Assembly (NCBI GenBank): GCA_041396985.1 | Contig: JAWKXO010000002.1 | Location: 259,501 to 323,500 of the forward strand | DNA length: 64,000 nt | Direction of reading: 5' to 3' | Source: Emcibacteraceae bacterium | GTDB taxonomy: Bacteria > Pseudomonadota > Alphaproteobacteria > Sphingomonadales > Emcibacteraceae | Shown: positions 53,221 to 62,379 of the stretch, one piece after another | How positions within the stretch are numbered: position 1 is the stretch's first letter | Layout of the letters: every line of letters starts with the position of its first letter | Notes under the pieces: model-generated | The model's database searches: none | Told to the model about the DNA's origin: nothing | What the model saw: only the letters and a program-made list of their open reading frames with translations | Translations under genes and position numbers: made by a program

Positions 53221-54431
53221 TTAAATTCCTTAAAATAGTCTTCAATTTCTAAAGCCAGTTTCTGGGCAACATCATCCTTACTCATTTTCGGCCAGCTTTC
53301 CATGCCCGCCGCACGGATCAAATGGACCTGATTATTATCGCCACCCATCACATCACCGGATATATCATTGGCAACAATCCAGTCACAGCCTTTCTTCTTA
53401 AGTTTATCTTTTGCGTATTCCTCAACATTTTGTGTTTCAGCAGCAAAACCAATTACCAGCGGTGGTCTTTTCGTTTTGTGGTTTGAAATGGTTTTTAAAA
53501 TGTCCGGATTTTCTGCAAAATTAAGGGTTGGTAATTTGCCGTCCTGCTTTTTTATTTTTTCCTTGGCTATGTCCCTGACATACCAGTCGGCGACAGCAGC
53601 AACACAGATTGCGGCGTCTGCCGGAAGGGATTTTTCCACTTCTGCAATCATCTCTCGGGCAGAGCTGACATTAATACGATTGACGCCAACGGGAGTTTTG
53701 AGGTTCGTGGGCCCGGAAATAAGCGTAACATCGGCTCCCATTTGTCGAAGTGCATTTGCGATAGCATATCCCTGTTTCCCGGAAGAATGATTGGATATAT
53801 AGCGGACTGGGTCAATCGCTTCATATGTCGGTCCAGCGGTAACGGTAATTTTCCTGCCCAGAAGCGGGCTATCAGAATTGCTTAAAAAAAAAGCCTCAAT
53901 ACTCGCGATCATATCCGCTACTTCGGCGAGACGGCCTGTGCCAACCTCGCCGCAGGCAAGATCGCCATCCGCCGGTGGGATCACCAATATTCCCCGTGTT
54001 TTTAGGACGGATAAATTATGTTGAGTTGCTATGTTTCCCCACATCTGACTGTTCATGGTCGGGGCTATCATGACGGGTTTATTTGTGGCCAGCAGCGTTG
54101 TGGTTGCCAGATTATCAGCAATCCCCGCCGCCATTTTTGCCATCAGATCAGCACTTGCCGGGGCAACAAGAATAAGATCATTTTCACGGGATAGCCTGAT
54201 ATGACCCATTTCCGCTTCATCGGTTAGGGAAAATAAATCCTGATACACTTTATTTTCAGTCAGGCTGCTTACGGAAAGAGGCGTTACGAATTCAGCGCCT
54301 CCTTTGGTCAGGATGGCTTGAATTTCAACACCGCGTTCCTTTAATCGCCGGATCAGGTCAAGGCATTTATAAGCCGCAATACCGCCACCGATAATAAGGA
54401 GTATTTTTTTTCCATCAAGAATATCAGACAC
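53217..54431 (-). CDS. coaBC: Phosphopantothenoylcysteine decarboxylase / phosphopantothenate-cysteine ligase
   Basis: Bifunctional coenzyme A biosynthesis enzyme, 404 residues. N-terminal flavoprotein decarboxylase (CoaC): GGGIAAYKCLDLIRRL near 15-30, HIRLSREND near 77-85, and the PTMNSQMW substrate loop near 122-129. C-terminal ligase (CoaB): TVTAGPTYEAIDPVRYISNH near 197-216, then AAVADWYVRD near 277-286 and GFAAETQN near 327-334. Start is GTG; no upstream ATG. Lies downstream of ubiB on the same strand with a 48-bp gap. Confidence 0.96.
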   Translation of the reverse strand: MSDILDGKKILLIIGGGIAAYKCLDLIRRLKERGVEIQAILTKGGAEFVTPLSVSSLTENKVYQDLFSLTDEAEMGHIRLSRENDLILVAPASADLMAKMAAGIADNLATTTLLATNKPVMIAPTMNSQMWGNIATQHNLSVLKTRGILVIPPADGDLACGEVGTGRLAEVADMIASIEAFFLSNSDSPLLGRKITVTAGPTYEAIDPVRYISNHSSGKQGYAIANALRQMGADVTLISGPTNLKTPVGVNRINVSSAREMIAEVEKSLPADAAICVAAVADWYVRDIAKEKIKKQDGKLPTLNFAENPDILKTISNHKTKRPPLVIGFAAETQNVEEYAKDKLKKKGCDWIVANDISGDVMGGDNNQVHLIRAAGMESWPKMSKDDVAQKLALEIEDYFKEFK

Positions 54432-54479
54432 TTTTCAAGCCTTCACCGTTATCCATAGTTTAAAGATAATCACTGACGT

Positions 54480-56009
54480 CTATTGTTGCAACAAGATATA
54501 AAGTGAATAACAAATCGTGCTTCCAATCATTCCGCCAAGAACGCCATAGAGGAAGAGTTTTAATGAACTTCTGCGGCGGGCCTGGTGACTTTGCATTTCT
54601 TTGGATTGGTGAACCAGTTGCTCAACATCCTCAAGTATTTTTGGTAGTCTGGATAAAGTATCAATTGTCGTTTTGATCGTATCTTTTGCCCGTGCCATCG
54701 GGCTAAGGTTTTCAGAAACCCATTTTTCAATCACCGGGCGGGAGGCTTCCCACATATTTATTTCAGGGTTTAAATTCAGTGCCACACCTTCCGCCGTGAC
54801 CATGGTTTTTTGCAGCAGGATTAGCTGAGGCTGAGTATGCATATTAAAGCGGCTGGTGGTTTCAAAAAGCTGTCCAAGCATTTTACCGGCTGAAATTTCG
54901 CTGAGCGGCTTACCGACCACAGGTTCTCCAATCGCACGGATGGCCTGCTTAAAATCAATATAATCCTGATCCTTTGGCACATATCCCATATCAAAATGGG
55001 CTTTCGCTATACGGTCATAATCCTGATTGGCAAAGCCGAACATTATATCGGCGAGAGCACGACGTGTTCTTAAATCCAGTCGGCCCATAATACCAAAATC
55101 AATGGCTGTTACTTTATTATTATTACAGGCAAAAAGATTACCCTGATGAAGATCGGCATGGAAAAAACCGTCATTTAAGGCCTGACTTAAAAATCCCTGA
55201 ACAAGGTTTTCAGAAAGTTTTTTTGGATCAAGGCCCGCGTTTTTAATTTCATCCAGCTGTTTGAATGGAATGCCATCAACCCAATTTGTGGTAAGAACCC
55301 GACGACTGGTAAGGTCCCAGTCTACTTCCGGTACGTCATAATAGGGATTATCTTTCATATTTTGTTTAAGTTCTGCTGCAGCAGCCGCTTCCAGGCGCAA
55401 ATCCATTTCGCGTTCGATGACATCAGCGATGGTTTCAACAACCTTACTTGGCCTTAAGCGTCTTGCTTCACGCGAGAAAAGCTCAACCATTCCGGCGAGC
55501 CACTGAAACGCTTCAAGATCACGGCTAAAGGCTTTGGCAATACCGGGACGCAGAACTTTTACAGCCACCTTTTTATTATCAGTGGTGATTGCCATATGAA
55601 CCTGGGCAATTGAGGCGGCGGCAATGGGCTCATCTTCAAACTCATTGAAAAGCGTTTCAATGGATGCGCCAAGTTCCTGTGTGATGATTTGTTTTGCTTC
55701 TTCGCTGGAAAAGGGGGGCACCTGATCCTGTAATTTCATCAGGTCAAGGGCCGTTTCCGCGCCGATGATATCCGGGCGCGTTGCAAGGGCCTGCCCTATT
55801 TTAATAAAACTTGGGCCTAGATCTTGCAGGGCATTGACCAGATTGGTCTCCGGTTCGCCGTCTTGATCCTTCTTGCTAATCTTTGTCAGTTTTGCAAATC
55901 TTTTGGGCCGCTCACCAAAAATCTTGATCAGATCCGTCAGCGCATCATGTCTTGAAAGTGTATAGCCGACTTTCACAATGCGACCAATATGGAAGACCCA
56001 GCCAAACAT
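54480..56009 (-). CDS. ubiB: Ubiquinone biosynthesis ABC1-family kinase-like protein UbiB
   Basis: Atypical ATPase needed for ubiquinone synthesis, 509 residues. ABC1/UbiB signatures: LGPSFIKIGQALATRPDIIG near 68-87 (KxGQ motif), AAASIAQVH near 130-138, KVAVKVLRPG near 147-156, HADLHQGN near 283-290 and DFGIMGRL near 302-309. Two hydrophobic C-terminal membrane segments end the protein (about 484-507). ATG starts 2 bp before the ubiE stop region, so ubiE-ubiB are coupled. Confidence 0.95.
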   Translation of the reverse strand: MFGWVFHIGRIVKVGYTLSRHDALTDLIKIFGERPKRFAKLTKISKKDQDGEPETNLVNALQDLGPSFIKIGQALATRPDIIGAETALDLMKLQDQVPPFSSEEAKQIITQELGASIETLFNEFEDEPIAAASIAQVHMAITTDNKKVAVKVLRPGIAKAFSRDLEAFQWLAGMVELFSREARRLRPSKVVETIADVIEREMDLRLEAAAAAELKQNMKDNPYYDVPEVDWDLTSRRVLTTNWVDGIPFKQLDEIKNAGLDPKKLSENLVQGFLSQALNDGFFHADLHQGNLFACNNNKVTAIDFGIMGRLDLRTRRALADIMFGFANQDYDRIAKAHFDMGYVPKDQDYIDFKQAIRAIGEPVVGKPLSEISAGKMLGQLFETTSRFNMHTQPQLILLQKTMVTAEGVALNLNPEINMWEASRPVIEKWVSENLSPMARAKDTIKTTIDTLSRLPKILEDVEQLVHQSKEMQSHQARRRSSLKLFLYGVLGGMIGSTICYSLYILLQQ

Positions 56010-56011
56010 TA

Positions 56012-56800
56012 TTAAATACGCCAGCCAGAATGGATGGCAACAATACCACCCGATAAATTACGGTAAGTGGTTTTCTTAAATCCAGCATCCTTAATCATCG
56101 TTTTGAATTTTTCCTGGGATGGAAATTTTCGGATACTTTCAACCAGATACTGGTAGCTTTCCTTATCACCGGTGATAATTTCACCAAAATAAGGAATGAG
56201 ATTAAATGAATATGCGTCGTATATCTGCTTAAGCAGGGGCAAATCCACTTTACTAAACTCAAGGCACATGAATCGCCCGCCAGGCCTTAATACCCTGAAG
56301 GCCTCTTTTAGGGCTATATCAATATGAGTAACATTGCGAATACCAAAGGCAATCGTATAGGCATCAACCGAGCAATCGGGTAAGGGCAGCATTTCAGCAT
56401 TGCCGGTTACCCAGTCAATATAATCAAAATTACCCTGATCAAGGGCTCGTGCCCGGCCTGCTGCAAGCATATTTGAATTAATATCGCAGATAGTTACCTT
56501 TGCCGGGACGTCCCCTTCCTTCATGCGGGCATTTGCTGCTTTTAAAAAACGAAATGCGATGTCACCGGTGCCGCCTGCCACATCAAGCAGATGCATTCCC
56601 GGTTTTGGTCGCAGATCACGGATAAGATCATTTTTCCATAACCGATGAAGGCCTCCGCTCATGACATCATTCATGATGTCATATTTATCGGCGACACTAT
56701 CAAATACACCTTTGACCAGGGACTGTTTTTCGTCTTCATTCACATCCCTGAAACCAAAATGGGTAGTTCCTTCCGCATTTATTTTTTCTTTATTTGTCAT
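56012..56800 (-). CDS. ubiE: Ubiquinone/menaquinone C-methyltransferase
   Basis: C-methylation step in ubiquinone (and menaquinone) synthesis. 262 residues from the ATG of MTNKEKINAEGTTHFGF; the frame stays open another 107 codons upstream, but that stretch is antisense to the mutM start region and is not conserved protein. Conserved VKGVFDSVADKYDIMNDVMSG split around 29-49, SAM motif LLDVAGGTGDIAFRF near 69-83 and AFGIRNVTHIDIAL near 150-163. Divergent from mutM with a 73-bp gap. Confidence 0.95.
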   Translation of the reverse strand: MTNKEKINAEGTTHFGFRDVNEDEKQSLVKGVFDSVADKYDIMNDVMSGGLHRLWKNDLIRDLRPKPGMHLLDVAGGTGDIAFRFLKAANARMKEGDVPAKVTICDINSNMLAAGRARALDQGNFDYIDWVTGNAEMLPLPDCSVDAYTIAFGIRNVTHIDIALKEAFRVLRPGGRFMCLEFSKVDLPLLKQIYDAYSFNLIPYFGEIITGDKESYQYLVESIRKFPSQEKFKTMIKDAGFKKTTYRNLSGGIVAIHSGWRI

Positions 56801-56873
56801 ATTGCGGAACATAGCGCGTTGTTGCATTCTGTTCCAGAAGAAAACCTCATTGAAGAACAAGAGTTTAAAATAA

Positions 56874-57704
56874 ATGCCAGAATTACCGGAAGTGGAAACC
56901 ACAAGAAGAGGACTATTGCCCGCATTGGAAGGAAGAATGATCACGAATGTTATAAAACGACGTGATAAAATACGTATATTGATTCCGGAAGATTTTGAAC
57001 AAAAAATAAAAGGTACAAGGGTAAGCAGGATTGCCCGGCGGGCAAAATATTTACAGATTTTTCTGGATAGTGGTGATGTTATAATCTGCCATCTTGGCAT
57101 GTCGGGCAAATTCATTATCAAAGACCGTGACAGTAAGCCTTATGAGAAACATGATCATATTATTTTTGAAACGGATCAGGGGAAATTAATTATTTATAAT
57201 GACCCAAGACGGTTTGGCCTGATGACAATATGCCCGGAAAAAATGCTTGAGGACCATAATTTATTCAAGGATATGGCGGCAGAGCCGCTGGGAAATGAAT
57301 TTAATGGAAAATATCTTTCCTCCAAACTGGTCAATCGTAAGACACCGGTTAAATCAGCGCTCCTTGATCAGCATGTGGTTGTCGGGCTTGGAAATATTTA
57401 TGTATGTGAAGCTCTTAATCTGGCAAAAATATCGCCTTTAAGAAAAGCGTCGGAATTATCGGAAAGTGAAATTGAAAAACTGGTTCAGATAATCAGGGAT
57501 GTTCTTTTGCAGGCGATCGAAGCAGGGGGGGCAAGCTTAAAGGATTTCGTCGGTGCAGATGGAAATCTTGGATATTTTCAACACCATTTTGTTGCCTATG
57601 GCCGGGAAGGGGAAAGTTGTCAAAATGAAGGATGTCGCGGACAAATTGAAAGAATTAATCAGTCGGGTCGATCGACATTCTATTGCCCCACATGCCAGAA
57701 GTAA
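56874..57704 (+). CDS. mutM: Formamidopyrimidine-DNA glycosylase
   Basis: Excises 8-oxoguanine and cleaves the abasic site. 276 residues starting MPELPEVETTRRGL, with catalytic Pro2 and Glu3. Lys in the HLGMSGKF loop near 72-79, NDPRRFGLM near 109-117, VGLGNIYVCEAL near 169-180 and the C-terminal four-cysteine zinc finger (Cys in QNEGC and YCPTC near 247-274). ATG start. Confidence 0.97.
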   Translation: MPELPEVETTRRGLLPALEGRMITNVIKRRDKIRILIPEDFEQKIKGTRVSRIARRAKYLQIFLDSGDVIICHLGMSGKFIIKDRDSKPYEKHDHIIFETDQGKLIIYNDPRRFGLMTICPEKMLEDHNLFKDMAAEPLGNEFNGKYLSSKLVNRKTPVKSALLDQHVVVGLGNIYVCEALNLAKISPLRKASELSESEIEKLVQIIRDVLLQAIEAGGASLKDFVGADGNLGYFQHHFVAYGREGESCQNEGCRGQIERINQSGRSTFYCPTCQK

Positions 57705-57717
57705 GTATGCTTAGGGC

Positions 57718-58119
57718 ATGAAAAATATCATCAAATTATCTGTCATTACAATTTTCATGCTTTGCAGCATCGCCTTTCAGTTAAATGCCCAGCAAAATTC
57801 TGATGAGGCGATGCTCAGTGATCTTGCCATTCCTCTGATGGAAGGTCTGGTTGAAAATCAGGATGAAGCCTTACTTTTTGACAGTCCACAGGGACGTATC
57901 ATTAATGCTGTGGCAAGCGGAGCCATTGAGGGTAAAAAGATATATGATTATTATGCTATGGTGTTGCCTTCACTCGGCTGGAACGTGGATAAGAGAAATA
58001 AATGTGATGAAAAAGCCGAGCTTTGTTTGTCAGCAATCAGGGATAAAGAAAGCCTGTCGCTGATGATTGATGTGAAGAGTGGAACTTCGACTGTAACCTA
58101 TTCACTTTCTCCGAAATAA
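57718..58119 (+). CDS. Small secreted protein of unknown function
   Basis: 133 residues with a signal peptide MKNIIKLSVITIFMLCSIAF followed by QLNAQ, so mature periplasmic protein of about 108 residues. Contains FDSPQGRIINAVASG near 54-68, YYAMVLPSLGW near 79-89 and two Cys near 96 and 104 that could form a disulfide. Starts 13 bp after mutM, apparently co-transcribed; a gene of this type follows mutM in other alphaproteobacteria as I recall. No function assigned. Confidence 0.75.
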   Translation: MKNIIKLSVITIFMLCSIAFQLNAQQNSDEAMLSDLAIPLMEGLVENQDEALLFDSPQGRIINAVASGAIEGKKIYDYYAMVLPSLGWNVDKRNKCDEKAELCLSAIRDKESLSLMIDVKSGTSTVTYSLSPK

Positions 58120-58446
58120 GGCACATATAAAATTATAATCATAATCAATGATTCGAATTTAATGACTTTTTTCTTGCCGGTGATGGCATTTATAAAAAGT
58201 AACTTGTTTGTTTTAATTAACAGGCATTTCAATTGCATAGGCAATAATCGCAATAAATACCCATAAAAAGAGGGATTTTTAAGCTCTTTTAGAGTAAATT
58301 AGCGAAAAGCAGGTTGACCAACGCGGGTCTCATGTTTATAAGCCACAGTCAAATTACGATATTGAAAAAATATGAGGATCATGATTCTCCTGCCTCCAGT
58401 ATTTGGACGCAGTTTTGAGACAGGCCTCCTTAAAGGAATAAAAATA
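58120..58446. other. Gene-free stretch upstream of rpsT
   Basis: 327 bp without a supported gene. AT-rich. Contains the inverted repeat AAAAGAG / CTCTTTT at 58266-58290 (11-base loop), a weak terminator candidate for the preceding gene. The last part is the rpsT leader with an AAAGGA site 9 bp before the rpsT ATG. No tRNA recognised. Confidence 0.6.
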
Positions 58447-58710
58447 ATGGCTAATACAATACAAGCTAAGAAAAGAGTGCGCCGTAATGACAAGCGCGAA
58501 CAAATTAACAAAGCGCGCCGCAGCCGTATTCGTACTTTTGTAAAAAAAGTCGAACTTGCTGTTGAGGCAGGGAATGCAGATGAAGCTAAAATGGCTTTAA
58601 AAGCAGCACAACCGGAATTAATGCGCGGTGTGACCAAAGGCGTTCTCCACAAAAAGACAGCATCCCGTAAAGTTTCGCGTCTGGCAAAACGCGTAAAAGC
58701 CCTTGGCTGA
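58447..58710 (+). CDS. rpsT: 30S ribosomal protein S20
   Basis: 87 residues from the ATG of MANTIQAKKRVRRNDKR; a longer in-frame reading begins 75 bp upstream but is not conserved. Family stretches RRNDKREQINKARRSRIRTF and the C-terminal GVLHKKTASRKVSRLAKRVK. Clear AAAGGAATAAAAATA leader site. Followed by a terminator; upstream of dnaA as in many alphaproteobacteria. Confidence 0.97.
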   Translation: MANTIQAKKRVRRNDKREQINKARRSRIRTFVKKVELAVEAGNADEAKMALKAAQPELMRGVTKGVLHKKTASRKVSRLAKRVKALG

Positions 58711-59145
58711 TTTTTCCTGAAAGGGAATTTCGAGTCGCGGTAGCATTCATCACGATTCGCATTAATTAGACGGTAAAAAACACTCAAAAATCTGAATAAA
58801 AGCCAATCCAAACTGTGATTGGCTTTTTTTATTTCTGCATTACGAAGGAGATTCACGTAATGTTCTTTTTATCTAAAATTTGAATCTTTTTTCTAAAATC
58901 ACCACCTACTACATTTAGTAGGTTGGGGCAAGGTCAAGACATAGGATGGTATTTTATTTTATTTTTTCATCATCTGACATATTGCATCATGCCCTATAGA
59001 TAGGTAGGGTATTTAAAGAATAATTTATCGACATCAATGGATGATACACCCTGCAAAAAATGATTTGCAGACTGAGGGCTCTGTTTTGGAAAAATGCCCG
59101 TTTTGATCGTCGGAAAAAATATACTAGTGTGAGGGATAGCTGTTA
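58711..59145. other. 435-bp non-coding stretch between rpsT and the rhodanese/dnaA genes
   Basis: After the rpsT terminator the region holds a 7-codon ORF (58860-58883, MFFLSKI) with AAGGAG 9 bp upstream; a hairpin ACCTACTA-CATT-TAGTAGGT at 58904-58923; CCCTA/TAGGG repeats at 58992-59009; and one DnaA-box-like TTATCGACA at 59025-59033. Only one such box was found, so an origin is not claimed. The promoter for rhodanese-dnaA is expected here but no clear -35/-10 pair stands out. Confidence 0.5.
58798..58833 (+). terminator. Rho-independent terminator after rpsT
   Basis: Stem AAAGCCAATC / GATTGGCTTT with an 8-base loop followed by TTTTTTTATTT, 88 bp downstream of the rpsT stop. Confidence 0.9.
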
Positions 59146-59565
59146 ATGAGTGGACAGTATAAGGGCGATATTACGCCTAATGAAGCGTGGAGTATGCTGA
59201 AGGGACAGGATGATGCTGTCCTTGTTGATGTGCGTACTCTTGCAGAGTGGAAATGTGTAGGGGTCCCCGACCTTTCTGCAATTTCCAAAGATAATATTTA
59301 CATAGAGTGGGTTAATTTTCCGGATCGCATTCCTAATGCACATTTTCTGGACCAGCTTTCACAGGCTGTGCCGGATAAAAATACCCCGATCTGCTTTTTA
59401 TGTCGTACGGGTGTCCGCTCTATTGGTGCGGCTATTGCGGCGACAGAAGCCGGCTATGAAAATAGCTATAATATACTGGAAGGTTTTGAAGGGGACCCGG
59501 ATGATCAGGGCCATCGCGGCAGAATATCCGGATGGCAAGGAGTGAATTTGCCCTGGAAACATTAA
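59146..59565 (+). CDS. Rhodanese-like domain protein
   Basis: 139 residues, single rhodanese domain. AVLVDVRTLAEWKCVGVPDL near 24-43 and the active-site loop ICFLCRTGVRSIGAA near 83-97 with catalytic Cys87 (CRTGVRS). C-terminal NILEGFEGDPDDQGHRGRISGWQ is a form seen in alphaproteobacterial single-domain rhodaneses. Likely a cytosolic sulfurtransferase or persulfide carrier. Inserted between rpsT and dnaA, 53 bp before dnaA. Confidence 0.9.
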   Translation: MSGQYKGDITPNEAWSMLKGQDDAVLVDVRTLAEWKCVGVPDLSAISKDNIYIEWVNFPDRIPNAHFLDQLSQAVPDKNTPICFLCRTGVRSIGAAIAATEAGYENSYNILEGFEGDPDDQGHRGRISGWQGVNLPWKH

Positions 59566-59618
59566 ACCAAGGTAAAATGAACCGGTCAGTTAACTATATA
59601 AAATGAAGCAAAATATGA

Positions 59619-61052
59619 ATGGCAAGTAAATTGGGTCAACAGGAAGCGACGGAAATTCAGGTGGAAATGACTATTGATACGCAATGGACCAGAGTTTTGG
59701 AATTTTTGCGCGCAGATTTTGATGAAAACACCTATAAAAGCTGGATAAAGCCACTCGCCCTCGTCAACATAGAGGAAGACAGAGCGGTTATGGCGGCTCC
59801 GACCCGTTTTATGCGTAATTGGCTGATGTCAAATTTCTCCGGCCGGATCAAATCCGCATGGTGTCAGATAAATCCAGACGTGCAGGACATTGATATAATC
59901 GTTCTTTCTGGCTTTAAGAATATTGATGATGAAACGACCGAACTAGCCTCTGAAGCTAAAGCGAATAATAAAATAAAAGATAAGCAAAAAAACACCGATA
60001 CTATTTCTGTTATTGGTGAAAATGATTTCGGCGCCCTTCTTGACCCACGATTTACGTTTGATAGCTTTGTGGTTGGTAAATCCAATGAACTTGCTTATGC
60101 GGCGGCCCGCCGGGTGGCGGAGAATAAAGATGTTAATTTTAATCCGCTTTTTCTTCACGGCGGGGTCGGGCTTGGTAAAACCCATTTGATGCACGCAATT
60201 GCTTGGGCCAATCGGGAACGCTTTCCTGAGCGTAAAGTTGTCTATCTGTCAGCTGAACAGTTTATGTATCAGTTTGTCTCATCAATCCGTTATAAGGATA
60301 CAATGTCCTTTAAAAGGAAGTTCCGAAATGTTGATCTGTTGATGATTGATGATCTTCAGTTTATAGCCAACAAAAACTCAACCCAGGAAGAATTCTTCCA
60401 TACATTTAATGCATTGATTGACCACCATCGTCAGGTTGTCCTTTCTGCGGACCGTTCGCCGTCTAACCTGGACGGGGTTGAAGAAAGAATTCGTTCAAGG
60501 CTTGGCTGGGGACTTGTCGCAGATATTCACCCGACCGATTATGAACTCAGACTGGGTATATTACAGCAAAAGGCAAATGGTGTTCCAGAAGTTGAAATCC
60601 AGAGAGAGGTATTAGAATTTCTGGCCCGAAGGATCAGCTCGAACGTGCGGGAATTGGAAGGGGCGTTTAACCGCATGGTTGCCCATTCGACACTCATTGG
60701 ACGTCCTATTACTCTTGAAATGACGCAGGAGGTTTTACAGGACCTGCTGAGGGCGAATGACCGCCGGGTTACTGTTGATGAAATACAGAGGCAGGTGGCA
60801 GACTATTTCAATATTAAGCTTGCTGATCTGCTGTCGGCCCGCCGGGCAAGACATGTGGCGCGGCCAAGGCAGGTTGCCATGTATCTTTGTAAGCATCTTA
60901 CTTCAAAATCATTGCCGTCTATAGGTCGTAAATTTGGTGGACGTGATCATACGACCGTCATGCACGCAGTCAAAAGAATAGACGAACTTCGTCAGACTGA
61001 CAGTGTGCTGGAAGAAGATATTCTGCATCTGGAACGTATGTTCAGCACCTAA
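59619..61052 (+). CDS. dnaA: Chromosomal replication initiator protein DnaA
   Basis: Initiates replication by binding DnaA boxes at oriC. 477 residues. Domain I (about 20-100, LRADFDENTYKSWIKPL), a short Lys/Glu linker (about 105-135), AAA+ domain with Walker A HGGVGLGKTHLMHA near 181-194 and Walker B LLMIDDLQFI near 244-253, and the C-terminal DNA-binding domain with the DnaA signature GGRDHTTVMHAVKRI near 442-456. ATG start; an ATG 4 bp earlier is out of frame. Confidence 0.98.
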   Translation: MASKLGQQEATEIQVEMTIDTQWTRVLEFLRADFDENTYKSWIKPLALVNIEEDRAVMAAPTRFMRNWLMSNFSGRIKSAWCQINPDVQDIDIIVLSGFKNIDDETTELASEAKANNKIKDKQKNTDTISVIGENDFGALLDPRFTFDSFVVGKSNELAYAAARRVAENKDVNFNPLFLHGGVGLGKTHLMHAIAWANRERFPERKVVYLSAEQFMYQFVSSIRYKDTMSFKRKFRNVDLLMIDDLQFIANKNSTQEEFFHTFNALIDHHRQVVLSADRSPSNLDGVEERIRSRLGWGLVADIHPTDYELRLGILQQKANGVPEVEIQREVLEFLARRISSNVRELEGAFNRMVAHSTLIGRPITLEMTQEVLQDLLRANDRRVTVDEIQRQVADYFNIKLADLLSARRARHVARPRQVAMYLCKHLTSKSLPSIGRKFGGRDHTTVMHAVKRIDELRQTDSVLEEDILHLERMFST

Positions 61053-61245
61053 ATATTAAGGTCCTCTCCGGTTGGATTTAACTTCCGTTAAAATATATTG
61101 CGACTCGGCAGAAATGCAGTGAAAAAGCAATTGACCTGCCTGCTGGTTATGGTAGTCTGTTCATCAAAATAATTTAAAATTATGAGAGGGGCTTTTACGG
61201 TCCTGGGTCAGATAATCTAGTTAATATGAAGCGTGAAAGTATCAA

Positions 61246-62367
61246 ATGAAATTGAATATAGAACGAGGCGCCTTACTTAAATCTCTGGGGCATATCCAAA
61301 GCGTTGTTGAGCGTCGGAATACTATTCCCATTCTGTCAAATGTATTACTGGAAGGTGAAGACGGGAACCTGAGCTTAGCGGCAACAGACCTTGACATTGC
61401 CATTGGCGAAACGGTTGCAGTTGAGATAGAGGAAGAAGGGGGCATTACAGCTCCTGCACATACGCTTTATGATATTGTCAGAAAACTGCCTGAAGGGTCT
61501 CAGGTTGAGCTTTACTATGACGTGGACAGCGGGCGCCTTTCCATCAGCGCGGGACGGTCACGCTTTACACTTTCCTGTCTTCCCAGAGAAGATTTCCCGG
61601 TTATGTCGGAAGGGGATTTGCCGGTAAGCTTTAAAGTGACAGGCGTTAATCTGAAGCGGCTTATTGATAAAACGCGTTTTGCGGTTTCCACTGAAGAAAC
61701 ACGCTATTATTTAAACGGAATTTATCTTCATACGACGACGGACGATAGCGGCGAAGCAGTGCTGCGTGGTGTCGCTACCGACGGTCACAGATTGGCACGA
61801 TTTGATGTTGATCAGCCGGATGGTGCGGCGGACATGCCGGGAATTATTGTTCCCCGTAAAGCCGTGGGCGAGCTTCGTAAGCTCATTGATGAATATGAAG
61901 GCGATGTTGAAGTTAGTCTTTCAGAAACAAAAATACGTTTCACATTTGCGGACATTGTGCTGACTTCAAAACTGATTGACGGCACTTTCCCGGATTATTC
62001 ACGGGTCATTCCTGAAGGGAATGATAAAAATATGGAAGTGGACAGCAAAGTCCTTGCGGAAGCTGTGGACAGGGTTTCAACCATTTCATCGGATAAAACC
62101 AGATCAGTTAAACTGGCGATGGATTCAGGGCAGCTCAAGCTTTCTGTAAATAGTCCGGAGCATGGAACGGCGACAGAAGAGCTTTCCGTCAGTTACGATT
62201 CTGAACCAATGGAAATTGGCTTTAATTCAAGATATCTTCTGGATATTCTTGCTCAGATTGAGGGGGATGTTGTGCAGGTTTCTTTTGCCGATTCAGCGGC
62301 GCCGACAATACTGAAAGATCTTACTGATGAAGGAGCGTTATATGTTCTGATGCCGATGAGAGTGTAA
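61246..62367 (+). CDS. dnaN: DNA polymerase III beta subunit (sliding clamp)
   Basis: Ring-shaped processivity clamp, 373 residues. Three clamp domains: N-terminal MKLNIERGALLKSLGHIQSV, NVLLEGEDGNLSLAATDLDI near 29-48, FPVMSEGDLPV near 116-126, GTFPDYSRVIPEGNDKNM near 246-263 and the C-terminal end ALYVLMPMRV, which forms the partner-binding pocket. The 193-bp gap after dnaA shows no gene. recF starts 13 bp downstream. Confidence 0.97.
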   Translation: MKLNIERGALLKSLGHIQSVVERRNTIPILSNVLLEGEDGNLSLAATDLDIAIGETVAVEIEEEGGITAPAHTLYDIVRKLPEGSQVELYYDVDSGRLSISAGRSRFTLSCLPREDFPVMSEGDLPVSFKVTGVNLKRLIDKTRFAVSTEETRYYLNGIYLHTTTDDSGEAVLRGVATDGHRLARFDVDQPDGAADMPGIIVPRKAVGELRKLIDEYEGDVEVSLSETKIRFTFADIVLTSKLIDGTFPDYSRVIPEGNDKNMEVDSKVLAEAVDRVSTISSDKTRSVKLAMDSGQLKLSVNSPEHGTATEELSVSYDSEPMEIGFNSRYLLDILAQIEGDVVQVSFADSAAPTILKDLTDEGALYVLMPMRV

Positions 62368-62379
62368 CGGGAACGCCGG

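Noticed and set aside
56801..57121. N-terminal extension of UbiE by 107 codons
   Set aside because: It is antisense to the start of mutM, not conserved, and the family N-terminus starts at 56800.
58834..59145. Replication origin upstream of dnaA
   Set aside because: Only one DnaA-box-like nonamer (with a mismatch) was found; alphaproteobacterial origins are often elsewhere.
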